64,000 nt of DNA from JANQMY01 sp965227095 (GTDB taxonomy: Bacteria; Pseudomonadota; Alphaproteobacteria; JANQMY01). The stretch lies in contig CBDDFL010000001.1 of assembly GCA_965227095.1 (NCBI GenBank), positions 2,232,001 through 2,296,000 on the forward strand, given 5' to 3'. The translations under genes and the position numbers were made by a program. The notes under the pieces were generated by a model. The model was not told the origin of the DNA and searched no databases. It saw only the letters and a list, made by a program, of their open reading frames with translations. Of this stretch, positions 1 to 8,220 are shown in pieces; position 1 is the stretch's first letter; the number at the start of each line of letters is the position of its first letter.

Positions 1-892
1 CACCTTCTTTGACCCAGCAGGCGGCGGGGACCCGATCCTCTTCCAGCATCTGTTCTGGTTCTTCGGGCATCCGGAAGTGTACATTCTGATCCTGCCAGGT
101 TTCGGCATGATCTCTCACATTGTGGCAACCTTCTCGAAGAAGCCGGTCTTTGGCTATTTGGGCATGGCCTATGCCATGGTCGCCATCGGCTTTGTGGGCT
201 TTATTGTGTGGGCGCACCACATGTACACGGTTGGCCTGGACGTCAACACAAAAGCCTATTTCGTGGCGGCGACCATGGTGATCGCGGTACCGACCGGGAT
301 TAAGATCTTCTCGTGGATCGCCACCATGTGGGGTGGGTCCATTGAGTTCAAAACTCCCATGTTATGGGCGATCGGTTTCATCTTCCTGTTCACCGTTGGC
401 GGTGTGACCGGCGTGGTACTGGCAAATGCCGGCGTCGACCAAGCCCTGCATGACACCTACTATGTGGTGGCACACTTCCACTATGTGCTGTCGCTGGGTG
501 CCGTGTTCGCGATTTTTGCGGGCTGGTATTACTGGTTCGGCAAGATGACCGGCTATATGTATTCCGAGTTCATCGGCAAGCTTCATTTCTGGACCACCTT
601 TATCGGCGTGAACTTGATCTTCTTCCCGCAGCACTTCTTGGGTCTAGCGGGGATGCCGCGACGCTATGTGGACTATCCAGATGCCTATGCGGGTTGGAAC
701 ATGGTGTCCTCGGTTGGGTCTTATATCGCTTTTGTTGGAACGTTGATCTTCATCTACTCGATCATCGATGCCTTCATGAAAAAGCGTGTGTGTGCGGACA
801 ATCCGTGGGGCGAAGGAGCCACCACCTTGGAATGGACCTTGCCCTCACCACCACCGTTCCACCAATTCAACGAACTGCCGCAAATCAAGTAG
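1..892 (+). CDS. ctaD: Cytochrome c oxidase subunit I, aa3 type (5' end outside window)
   Basis: C-terminal part of the haem-copper oxidase catalytic subunit; the reading frame is open from base 2, so the gene begins before the window. It reduces O2 to water at the haem a3-Cu(B) centre in the inner membrane. Visible motifs are HPEVY (Cu(B) histidine and its cross-linked tyrosine), WAHHMYTVG (the two further Cu(B) histidines) and HDTYYVVAHFHYV (haem a3 and haem a histidine ligands). Several hydrophobic segments alternate with these. The stop is followed 21 bases later by ctaB, so the two are probably cotranscribed. The motif set is that of an A-type cytochrome c oxidase. Confidence 0.97.
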   Translation, partial: TFFDPAGGGDPILFQHLFWFFGHPEVYILILPGFGMISHIVATFSKKPVFGYLGMAYAMVAIGFVGFIVWAHHMYTVGLDVNTKAYFVAATMVIAVPTGIKIFSWIATMWGGSIEFKTPMLWAIGFIFLFTVGGVTGVVLANAGVDQALHDTYYVVAHFHYVLSLGAVFAIFAGWYYWFGKMTGYMYSEFIGKLHFWTTFIGVNLIFFPQHFLGLAGMPRRYVDYPDAYAGWNMVSSVGSYIAFVGTLIFIYSIIDAFMKKRVCADNPWGEGATTLEWTLPSPPPFHQFNELPQIK

Positions 893-913
893 GCGGTCGA
901 GGAGGCCTTTGGC

Positions 914-1873
914 GTGACGGACGCTAGTCTCGGATTAGAAACTACGGAACAGAGCCGGCATCCTGTCGGCTCTGCGCCTTCTGTGGCGACCGTTGGGGAC
1001 TATGTGCAGCTTTTAAAGCCTCGGGTGATGTCTTTGGTGATCTTCACATCACTTGTGGGCATTATGATCGCGCCGGGCGGGCTTCACCCCATTTTGGCGG
1101 CGACCGCTTTGCTGTGTATCGCGGTGGGCGCCGGTGCGTCAGGTGCGTTGAACATGTGGTATGACGCGGACATCGACGGCCGTATGTCTCGAACCGAAAG
1201 CCGCCCGATTCCGACCGGCAAAGTCCATAAGGATGAAGCGCTGACATTCGGGATCACACTCAGCCTATTGTCTGTTCTGGTATTGGGGCTTGCCACCAAC
1301 TACCTCGCAGCCGGTCTGTTGGCGTTCACAATTTTGTTCTACGCGGTGATTTACACCATGTGGCTCAAACGCCGGACGCCTCAGAACATCGTCATTGGTG
1401 GCGCCGCGGGAGCACTGCCTCCGGTGATCGGCTGGGCGGCTGTGACGGGATCGGTGACCGCTGAACCGCTGGTTTTGTTCCTGATTATCTTCCTGTGGAC
1501 TCCGCCGCATTTCTGGGCATTGGCCTTGGTACGTTATGCTGACTACGAAAAAGTTGGTGTGCCGATGATGCCGGTCACATTTGGCGATGTCACCACACGG
1601 CGCCAGATTTTCTTCTATAGCTTGGCGTTGGTGGCATCGACCGCATTGCCGGTTTGGATGGGCTTTGCGGGTCCCCTTTATACCGTTGTCGCTGGCGTGA
1701 CGGGTGCTGCCTTCGTCTATCTGTCGTGGCGTATTTTGCCAAGCAATCGTGCGTCGCTTGGTGCTGCGGGCAAGCAGGAAATGCAGCTTTTTGCGTTTTC
1801 GATCGGGTATTTGTTCCTGATTTTCGCGGTCCTGTTGATTGAAAGCCTGTTGGGCTTCAACGCAGTTGGGTGA
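914..1873 (+). CDS. ctaB: Protohaem IX farnesyltransferase (haem O synthase)
   Basis: Membrane UbiA-family prenyltransferase that adds farnesyl to haem b to make haem O, the precursor of haem A used by the oxidase encoded just upstream. The protein has 319 residues. The first Asp-rich motif NMWYDADID lies at residues 80-88, followed by RTESRPIPTGK; the second conserved loop is YADYEKVGVPMM. Multiple transmembrane helices fill the rest. The start is GTG, supported by a GGAGG Shine-Dalgarno sequence 8 bases upstream. It sits between ctaD and the small membrane protein gene, the usual alphaproteobacterial order. Confidence 0.96.
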   Translation: MTDASLGLETTEQSRHPVGSAPSVATVGDYVQLLKPRVMSLVIFTSLVGIMIAPGGLHPILAATALLCIAVGAGASGALNMWYDADIDGRMSRTESRPIPTGKVHKDEALTFGITLSLLSVLVLGLATNYLAAGLLAFTILFYAVIYTMWLKRRTPQNIVIGGAAGALPPVIGWAAVTGSVTAEPLVLFLIIFLWTPPHFWALALVRYADYEKVGVPMMPVTFGDVTTRRQIFFYSLALVASTALPVWMGFAGPLYTVVAGVTGAAFVYLSWRILPSNRASLGAAGKQEMQLFAFSIGYLFLIFAVLLIESLLGFNAVG

Positions 1874-1879
1874 TCGGCG

Positions 1880-2062
1880 ATGGTAAAACTGACAGCCGAG
1901 GAACTTGAACGCCGCCGCCAGAGAAACCGGGCGATTGCCTTTGGTCTTCTAGGCATGGTGGTTTTGTTCTTTACGCTGACGGTCGTTAAGCTTGGTGGAA
2001 ATGTGGCGGAACGGCAATCTTTCCCTGTCATAGAAAGGCAGCAGAATGTCACAACGCCCTGA
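1880..2062 (+). CDS. Small single-span membrane protein of the cox cluster (CoxF-like)
   Basis: A 60-residue protein with a charged N-terminus rich in Arg and Glu (residues 6-17), one hydrophobic helix at about residues 19-37, and a short polar tail. Its position between ctaB and ctaG matches the small CoxF-type proteins found in cox operons of other alphaproteobacteria; they are thought to take part in oxidase assembly, but the role is not established. The 3' end overlaps the ctaG start by 17 bases in another frame, which suggests translational coupling. Identification rests mainly on position, size and topology. Confidence 0.75.
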   Translation: MVKLTAEELERRRQRNRAIAFGLLGMVVLFFTLTVVKLGGNVAERQSFPVIERQQNVTTP

Positions 2063-2633
2063 CATCGCTGCGACAAAGCGCAATAACCGCATCGTGCTGG
2101 CCTGCCTTGGCATTGTTCTTGGGATGGGGGCGATGTCCTATGCGGCCGTCCCTCTCTATGAAGTGTTTTGCCGTGTCACGGGGTATGGCGGTACCACGCA
2201 GCGCGCAGACGCCGCACCCAGCGTGGTGTCCGACCGCGTGATGACAATTCGATTTGATGCCACCACGTCGATGGGACTGCCTTGGACTTTCTTGCCGGAA
2301 CAAAAAGCCGTGACGGTCAAGGTGGGTGAATCGTCTTTGGCGTTTTATACGGCCGTGAACAATTCGGACCATCCGGTAACAGGGACGGCCACGTTTAATG
2401 TGACGCCTCTTAAAGCAGGGCTCTATTTCAGCAAGATCGATTGCTTCTGCTTTGAAGAACAAACACTGGCGCCCGGCGAGAAGGCCTCAATGCCGGTCAG
2501 CTTTTTCGTTGATCCAGAAATCAATGAAGATAAGAATTTGGACGAAATTGAAACAATTACGCTGTCTTACACCTTCTTCAAAAAGCAGGATAAGACGGCA
2601 TCACGGGGAACATCGCTACCGGTTGCAAACTGA
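2046..2633 (+). CDS. ctaG: Cytochrome c oxidase assembly protein CtaG/Cox11
   Basis: Copper chaperone that delivers copper to the Cu(B) site of subunit I. The protein has 195 residues with one N-terminal membrane anchor (about residues 15-35), then PLYEVFC with Cys42, and a periplasmic beta domain. The copper-binding CFCF motif is intact, with Cys133 and Cys135 in KIDCFCFEEQ. This is the Cox11 type, not the unrelated Bacillus CtaG. The start overlaps the preceding small gene by 17 bases. The gene lies directly before ctaE, the normal order. Confidence 0.96.
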   Translation: MSQRPDIAATKRNNRIVLACLGIVLGMGAMSYAAVPLYEVFCRVTGYGGTTQRADAAPSVVSDRVMTIRFDATTSMGLPWTFLPEQKAVTVKVGESSLAFYTAVNNSDHPVTGTATFNVTPLKAGLYFSKIDCFCFEEQTLAPGEKASMPVSFFVDPEINEDKNLDEIETITLSYTFFKKQDKTASRGTSLPVAN

Positions 2634-2680
2634 GCAGCGGTTTTGAATTGAAAACAGCGATTGGCTGAGGAGAGGATTTT

Positions 2681-3565
2681 ATGGCTTCGGGCGAAGTAAA
2701 ACACGACTATCACTTGGTCGACCCAAGTCCATGGCCGTTGGTGGGGTCCATTGGCGCGTTCGTCATGGCCATTGGGGCCGTGATTTATATGCATCCTGAA
2801 TGGGCATTCATGACCCGCGAAGTCGGGGGGCAGACGGAAGAAGTGCCGTTCGGGCCGTGGGTGCTTTATGCCGGGGCGGCGATTGTTGCGATCACCATGT
2901 TTGGTTGGTGGCGCGACGTCATCATCGAGGCCGAGTTCCGCGGTGACCACACGAAAATCGTTCAGATCGGCATGCGGTATGGCATGGTCTTGTTCATCGC
3001 ATCTGAGGTGATGTTCTTCGTGGCTTGGTTCTGGGCCTATTTTGACGCGGCCTTCTTTGCGGGTGAAGCACAACAGTTCGCGCGCGTCGAAGCGACCGGC
3101 GGTCACTGGCCTCCAGATAATATTAAAACATTCGACCCTTGGGATCTGCCGTTTATCAACACGTTGATCCTGCTCACTTCCGGCACAACGGTCACTTGGG
3201 CTCACCATGCGCTTCAGCATGATGATCGGCGCGGCTTCATCTGGGGCCTGGCGCTCACCATCATTCTCGGAATGATCTTTACCGCGGTCCAGGCATATGA
3301 ATATTCCCACGCAGCCTTTGGTTTCTCGGGCAGCATTTATGGTGCGACCTTCTACATGGCCACCGGCTTCCACGGCTTCCATGTGCTTGTGGGTACAATC
3401 TTCCTGATCGTGTGTTGGGGACGCGCTTTGGCAGGCCACTTTAAGGCGGACCATCACTTCGGTTTCGAAGCCGCTGCCTGGTATTGGCACTTTGTGGACG
3501 TGGTGTGGCTGTTCCTGTTTGCGTGCATCTATGTTTGGGGTGCGGGCACTCCCGCCGCTCACTAA
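2681..3565 (+). CDS. ctaE: Cytochrome c oxidase subunit III
   Basis: Integral membrane subunit III of aa3 oxidase, 294 residues with about seven hydrophobic segments. Family features are SEVMFFVAWFWAYFDAAFF in the middle, ATGFHGFHVLVGTIFL near residue 228, and a C-terminal AAAWYWHFVDVVWLFLF segment. A strong Shine-Dalgarno sequence (GAGGAGAGG) precedes the ATG. It follows ctaG by 47 bases and precedes the DUF983 gene by 13 bases, so all belong to one oxidase transcript. Confidence 0.97.
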   Translation: MASGEVKHDYHLVDPSPWPLVGSIGAFVMAIGAVIYMHPEWAFMTREVGGQTEEVPFGPWVLYAGAAIVAITMFGWWRDVIIEAEFRGDHTKIVQIGMRYGMVLFIASEVMFFVAWFWAYFDAAFFAGEAQQFARVEATGGHWPPDNIKTFDPWDLPFINTLILLTSGTTVTWAHHALQHDDRRGFIWGLALTIILGMIFTAVQAYEYSHAAFGFSGSIYGATFYMATGFHGFHVLVGTIFLIVCWGRALAGHFKADHHFGFEAAAWYWHFVDVVWLFLFACIYVWGAGTPAAH

Positions 3566-3578
3566 TTAAGAGACGGAT

Positions 3579-3971
3579 TTGTCCAGCGCATCTCAGATAG
3601 AGCTGCTCAAAAATGTATTGATGGGCCGGTGTCCGAATTGTGGCACCGGCTCTCTTTTTGACGGTTTCCTGTCGGTTGTTCCGAAATGTTCCCATTGCGG
3701 TGCGCAGTTTCCAAGCGATGCGTCAGCTGATGGGCCGGCCTTTTTCATCATGCTGGTTGCCGGCTTTGTGGTGGTCGGCGGTATCCTCGTAACCGAACTG
3801 AGCTATGCACCACCGTGGTGGGTTCATTTGGTTGTTTGGGGCCCCACTGCTTTTGTTTTGTGCATCGCACCGCTCAGGCCGTTGAAAGCCTTATTCGTGA
3901 CACTCCAATTTCAACATGATGCCCATGAAGGCCGAACAGAAGATCAATCTCGTCGTGAGGCTGACCAATGA
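3579..3971 (+). CDS. DUF983 family protein with zinc-ribbon-like N-terminus
   Basis: Small protein of 130 residues (TTG start) or 116 residues if the ATG at 3621 is used. Two CxxC pairs, CPNC at 18-21 and CSHC at 37-40, look like a metal-binding ribbon; two transmembrane helices follow (about residues 52-70 and 78-97) and the tail is charged. DUF983 genes sit in cox clusters of many alphaproteobacteria beside ctaE and SURF1, which implies a link to oxidase biogenesis, but no activity is established. The stop overlaps the SURF1 start (ATGA), indicating coupled translation. Confidence 0.88.
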   Translation: MSSASQIELLKNVLMGRCPNCGTGSLFDGFLSVVPKCSHCGAQFPSDASADGPAFFIMLVAGFVVVGGILVTELSYAPPWWVHLVVWGPTAFVLCIAPLRPLKALFVTLQFQHDAHEGRTEDQSRREADQ

Positions 3972-4702
3972 CGTTTCGTCCACAAATGTGGCCGACAGTT
4001 ATGATGCTTCTGGGCTTGGTGGTTCTTGTCAGTTTGGGGAATTGGCAACTCGACCGGCGGGAATGGAAGCTTGGCTTGATTGCGGATATCAATGCCCGCA
4101 CCACGCAGCCTGCGATTGACTTTGCAGAGGCCTTGTCTTTGCACCAAGCAGGCGATCCGGTCGAATATCTCCCCGTGACGCTCGACGGTGAGTATCAGCA
4201 CGACAAGGAAATAGCCCTTTTTCGGCAAAGCAAGGAAGGGAAGGGGGGCTATCACATCTTCACGCCCCTGGTCACCCAGAGCGGTCTCGCCGTTTGGGTC
4301 GATCGTGGCTATGTGCCGCCGGACCATAAGACCCCTCAAACGCGCGCGGAAGGACAGATCACCGGCTCTGTTACCGTTGAAGGGCTGGTGCGAACCGATG
4401 GTACACCTGGCTCATTTGTGCCGCCGAACAATCCTGAGAAAGGGGAATGGTTCTTTCGGGATCACCGTGCCATGGCAGAAGCCGTTGACCTAAAGGCCGT
4501 TGCCCCCTTGTTTATCGACAGTGCCGAAACGAAGGTGCCGGGGGGCCTTCCGCGTGGGGGGCAAACCCGCATTGCGCTGAAAAACGACCATCTCGGCTAT
4601 GCGCTAACCTGGTTTGGGCTTGCGGTCGTGTTGGTGGGGGTATATCTCGCTCATCAGATATCCTTGGGACGTTTGTCATTTTCGGCGAACAAAAGTAAGT
4701 AG
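3968..4702 (+). CDS. SURF1 family cytochrome oxidase biogenesis protein
   Basis: SURF1/Shy1 homologue of 244 residues, implicated in haem a insertion into subunit I. It has the family topology: an N-terminal transmembrane helix (about residues 5-22) followed by GNWQLDRREWK, a large periplasmic domain, and a second helix near residues 210-230. The segments GGYHIFTPL and VWVDRGYVP are typical of the family. It overlaps DUF983 by 4 bases and ends the oxidase cluster; a 75-base gap separates it from thrC. Confidence 0.93.
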   Translation: MTFRPQMWPTVMMLLGLVVLVSLGNWQLDRREWKLGLIADINARTTQPAIDFAEALSLHQAGDPVEYLPVTLDGEYQHDKEIALFRQSKEGKGGYHIFTPLVTQSGLAVWVDRGYVPPDHKTPQTRAEGQITGSVTVEGLVRTDGTPGSFVPPNNPEKGEWFFRDHRAMAEAVDLKAVAPLFIDSAETKVPGGLPRGGQTRIALKNDHLGYALTWFGLAVVLVGVYLAHQISLGRLSFSANKSK

Positions 4703-4777
4703 GGGTGCGGTGTCGTTACGTTCCGCGGTGAGGTTTGGGGAACGCGGCGATCACCCCATGAAAAATGTGAGTCAGCT

Positions 4778-6169
4778 GTGAAATATGTCAGTACACGAGG
4801 AAGTGCGCCGGACCTGTCCTTTGCGGATGTGGTGATGACCGGACTTGCCCGTGACGGCGGTTTGTATGTTCCGGAAACTTGGCCACAAATTTCACGTCAG
4901 GATCTCGCCTCGTTTGAGAAACTAACCTACCCGGAACTTGCGGTCCGTATACTGACGCCTTTTGTGGGCGATGATATTTCGCCGGACGTGTTCGAGAACA
5001 TTGTGTTCGATGCCTATTCTGGGTTTTCGAACGATCTAATCGCACCGTTGCACCAAATTGGTCCGGATCATTGGGTGATGGAGCTGTTCCATGGACCGAC
5101 CCTTGCGTTCAAGGATGTGGCCATGCAGTTTATTGGCCCCCTGTTGAGCCATCTTCTGGTCGAGCGCAACCTGACGGCAACCATCATTGGTGCGACATCC
5201 GGCGATACCGGATCGGCCGCCATTGAGGCGCTGCGGGGGCGCGACGGATTGGATGTCTTTATTTTTCACCCAAAAGGCCGCGTGTCGGAAGTTCAGCGCC
5301 GTCAGATGACGACGGTGTTAGATGACAATATCCATAATATCGCAATTGAAGGCACGTTCGATGATGCGCAAGCGATCGTGAAAGCGTTGTTCAATGATGC
5401 GGCCTTTCGCGACGAACGCAATTTGTCCGCGGTAAATTCGATCAACTGGGCGCGCATTATGGCGCAGTGCGTCTATTACTTTTCCTCGTCTATCGCCTTG
5501 GGGGGTGACGACGACCGGCGGATCAATTTTTCCGTTCCCACCGGTAATTTTGGCGACATCTATGCGGGCTACGCCGCAAAGCAAATGGGGGCATTTGTTG
5601 GTCAACTGATCATTGCGACCAATGTAAATGATATTTTGATGCGATGCGTAACCACAGGGCGTTACGACGTTCAAAATGTCGTGCCGACCATGAGCCCCAG
5701 CATGGACATTCAAGTATCATCGAACTTTGAACGGCTTCTCTATTCAGCTGGCGGTCGAGATGCCGGAAAAGTTGTGGGGCAAATGAAATCCTTGTCTGAA
5801 ACGGGCGCGTTTTTGGTGGACAATTTGAGTTTAAGCGAAATTCGGAAAGACTTTTCGGCTATCCGTGTGGATGAAGCGAAAACGGCGGCGACGATTGAAA
5901 AGTTCTTCACCGCTCAATCTTATTTGATGGATCCACATAGCGCGGTTGGCGTTGCGGCGACCGCTGAAGATAGTCAGGACGGGCCCACAGTCTCGTTATC
6001 GACGGCGCACCCCGCAAAATTCCCGGCGGCGGTGCAGAAAGCTGTGGGTGTGGTCCCAGATCTGCCCTCTCATTTGTCTGATTTGTTTGAACGTGAGGAA
6101 CGTTTTTTCGAACTACCGAATGATGTGGATCTGGTCAAAGAATTCATTCGGCAGCGATCGCCCACATGA
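4778..6169 (+). CDS. thrC: Threonine synthase
   Basis: PLP enzyme that converts O-phosphohomoserine to threonine, the last step of the pathway; its partner homoserine kinase (thrB) is encoded at 15.6-16.5 kb on the other strand. The protein has 463 residues, the normal length of the long form. The PLP lysine is K112 in HGPTLAFKDVAMQF, followed by GATSGDTGSAA; SVPTGNFGD lies near residue 251. The start is GTG. The stop overlaps the start of the M16 peptidase gene (ATGA). Confidence 0.96.
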   Translation: MKYVSTRGSAPDLSFADVVMTGLARDGGLYVPETWPQISRQDLASFEKLTYPELAVRILTPFVGDDISPDVFENIVFDAYSGFSNDLIAPLHQIGPDHWVMELFHGPTLAFKDVAMQFIGPLLSHLLVERNLTATIIGATSGDTGSAAIEALRGRDGLDVFIFHPKGRVSEVQRRQMTTVLDDNIHNIAIEGTFDDAQAIVKALFNDAAFRDERNLSAVNSINWARIMAQCVYYFSSSIALGGDDDRRINFSVPTGNFGDIYAGYAAKQMGAFVGQLIIATNVNDILMRCVTTGRYDVQNVVPTMSPSMDIQVSSNFERLLYSAGGRDAGKVVGQMKSLSETGAFLVDNLSLSEIRKDFSAIRVDEAKTAATIEKFFTAQSYLMDPHSAVGVAATAEDSQDGPTVSLSTAHPAKFPAAVQKAVGVVPDLPSHLSDLFEREERFFELPNDVDLVKEFIRQRSPT

Positions 6170-7431
6170 CATCACCATCGCGTCTCACTGAACTGTCAAA
6201 TGGACTGCGTGTGGTCTCTCAAGAGATGCCTCATCTCCAGACATTGGCCATTGGCATTTGGGTCGATGTGGGGGCGCGTCATGAAGCCATCGAACATCAT
6301 GGCATCTCTCATATGCTGGAGCACATGGCGTTCAAGGGAACTGAGCGGCGGTCTGCCCTGCAGATCGCCCAAGAAGTTGAAGACGTAGGCGGGTTCATGA
6401 ACGCCTATACCAGTCGGGAACAAACCGCCTATTACATGCGCATTCTGAAAGACGACCTGCCATTGGCGGTTGATATTCTGTCAGACATCCTATTGCGGTC
6501 GACATTCGATCCCAGCGAAATCGAACGGGAACGCGGCGTTATTATTCAAGAAATTGGCCAATCCCTGGACACGCCTGATGATGTTGTTTTCGACCTTCTG
6601 CAGGAAGCATCATTTGAAGAGCAGGCGATGGGACGCACCATTCTGGGAACGGAGGAGTCGGTTTCGAGCTTCAGCCAGGAGACGTTACACGGCTATATGT
6701 CAGGCCGATATGGTGCCAATCGTATGGTGCTTGCAGCCGCGGGAAAGCTGGACCATGCAAACCTCGTTGCGCTTGCGGAAGAAAAACTGGGCGGTCTTCA
6801 GAAGCGCGTTGACCTTGAAGCGGAACCGGCCAGTTTCAGTGGTGGTGTCCGTCTTGACCCGAAAGATCTTGAGCAGGCGCATGTGACCGTCGCCTTTGAT
6901 GGGCTGTCTTATCGGTCCGACGATTATTATGCGTTGCAGGTGCTGATCAACGTGCTTGGGGGCGGCATGTCCTCTCGCTTATTTCAGGAAGTCCGGGAGA
7001 AGCGGGGGCTTTGTTATTCCATATACGCCTATGGGGCATCCTACGCAGATGCCGGATCGGTTGGCATATATGCCGGTACGGGACCTGACCAAGTACGCGA
7101 CCTTACCTCGGTGATAGCGGATGTGGTTCGGGACGTACCCGGTACTTTAACCCTCGAAGAAGTCGAGCGTGCCAAAATTCAGATGAATTCAGGTTTGATG
7201 ATGGGCTTGGAATCTCCATCTTCCTGGTGCGAACAGCTTGGGCGCCATGTGCTTTTGTTTGGCGCCCCGATCCCGCCGGAAACGCTGCAATCGCGCGTTT
7301 CTGAGGTCTCGCTTGAAAAAGTGAGAGATTTGGCGGGGTCTCTGTTCGGCCAAAAGCCTCCGGCATTGGCAGCGGTTGGGCCGATCAATCAGCTTGAATC
7401 TCATGCGCAAATCGCGGCAAAATTCAGTTAG
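6166..7431 (+). CDS. M16 family zinc peptidase (mitochondrial processing peptidase-like)
   Basis: Protein of 421 residues related to bacterial and mitochondrial processing peptidase beta subunits. The inverted zinc motif HxxEH is intact (HMLEH, residues 49-53), as is the distal ligand E129 in IIQEIG. The C-terminal half has the inactive M16-C fold, with GGGMSSRLFQEVREKRGLCY near residue 265. The substrate is unknown. It overlaps thrC by 4 bases; thrC-M16-GNAT neighbourhoods recur in alphaproteobacteria (recalled, not checked). A 9-bp inverted repeat follows the stop. Confidence 0.92.
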   Translation: MTSPSRLTELSNGLRVVSQEMPHLQTLAIGIWVDVGARHEAIEHHGISHMLEHMAFKGTERRSALQIAQEVEDVGGFMNAYTSREQTAYYMRILKDDLPLAVDILSDILLRSTFDPSEIERERGVIIQEIGQSLDTPDDVVFDLLQEASFEEQAMGRTILGTEESVSSFSQETLHGYMSGRYGANRMVLAAAGKLDHANLVALAEEKLGGLQKRVDLEAEPASFSGGVRLDPKDLEQAHVTVAFDGLSYRSDDYYALQVLINVLGGGMSSRLFQEVREKRGLCYSIYAYGASYADAGSVGIYAGTGPDQVRDLTSVIADVVRDVPGTLTLEEVERAKIQMNSGLMMGLESPSSWCEQLGRHVLLFGAPIPPETLQSRVSEVSLEKVRDLAGSLFGQKPPALAAVGPINQLESHAQIAAKFS

Positions 7432-7462
7432 CTGTCGGTCATGCAATTAATCAGACCGACAG
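7432..7462 (+). other. 9-bp inverted repeat right after the M16 peptidase stop
   Basis: CTGTCGGTC (7432-7440) and GACCGACAG (7454-7462) are perfect complements around a 13-base AT-rich loop and start on the base after the stop codon. In RNA this makes a stable hairpin. There is no T-run directly after it; the nearest (six Ts) is about 16 bases downstream, so it is not a canonical terminator. It may protect the mRNA 3' end or be a protein-binding dyad. Confidence 0.45.
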
Positions 7463-7564
7463 TGTCCGGTAATCACCATTTTTTGCGTGACCAGATGGTG
7501 ATGGCGAGCAACGATTTTGGTGTTGCGTATGGGGTTCGGGGCTTAGGCCTGTTTTGGGTGGTAC

Positions 7565-8152
7565 ATGGCGCTTATTAGGACGATCTCTCGGAATGAATTG
7601 ACGCCGACCGTAGAAGGGGATGGCGTCACGCTGCGTTATCCGCAGCCCACCGATTATGCTCAGTGGGCCCCATTGCGCGAGGAAAGCCGAGAATTTTTGA
7701 CACCATGGGAACCGACCTGGCCACGGGACGATCTCACGCGGCCAGCGTTTAGGCGCCGGCTTCGATATTATGCCCGCGAGTTGCGGGAAGATCAGGCATA
7801 CCCCTTTTTCGTGTTCAACAATGCCGACGGCGATCTGGTTGGTGGCGTAACGCTCAGCAATGTGCGCCGCGGTGTGACCCAATCCTGCTCGGTAGGGTAT
7901 TGGATTGGGAAACGTCATTCCCGCAAAGGGTTGATGACGAAGGCCGTCGAAGCCGTGCTGCCTTTTGTCTTCAACCAACTCGCCTTACATCGGTTGGAGG
8001 CGGCGTGCTTGCCAAGCAATGAGCCCTCACGCCGGCTGCTTCAGAAAGTAGGGTTTCAAGAAGAAGGGTATGCGCGCCGGTATTTGCGAATCAATGGGGC
8101 GTGGCGGGATCATCTGTTGTTTGCGATGATCGAAGAGGACTTCCAACGTTAA
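7565..8152 (+). CDS. GNAT N-acetyltransferase, RimJ/RimL type
   Basis: Protein of 195 residues with the acetyl-CoA binding fold. Typical features are the N-terminal segment YPQPTDYAQWAPLREESREFL, a central GYWIGKRHSRKGLMTKAV (pyrophosphate-binding loop region) and the C-terminal LHRLEAACLPSNEPSRRLL and KVGFQEEGYARRYLRINGAW. RimJ/RimL proteins acetylate N-termini of ribosomal proteins, but the subfamily is broad and the substrate cannot be read from sequence. It starts 133 bases after the M16 gene, past a strong inverted repeat, so it may have its own promoter. Confidence 0.9.
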   Translation: MALIRTISRNELTPTVEGDGVTLRYPQPTDYAQWAPLREESREFLTPWEPTWPRDDLTRPAFRRRLRYYARELREDQAYPFFVFNNADGDLVGGVTLSNVRRGVTQSCSVGYWIGKRHSRKGLMTKAVEAVLPFVFNQLALHRLEAACLPSNEPSRRLLQKVGFQEEGYARRYLRINGAWRDHLLFAMIEEDFQR

Positions 8153-8220
8153 TCCGTAGAAGGGCTTAACGAGTATCCGGCCCGGTTAGATCATCGAGAA
8201 GAAGAAGACCGACAGGCCTT

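Noticed and set aside
2567..3562. 331-residue open frame antisense to ctaE
   Set aside because: It lies wholly over ctaE, is rich in His/Arg/Pro, has no recognisable domain, and is a by-product of codon use on the coding strand.
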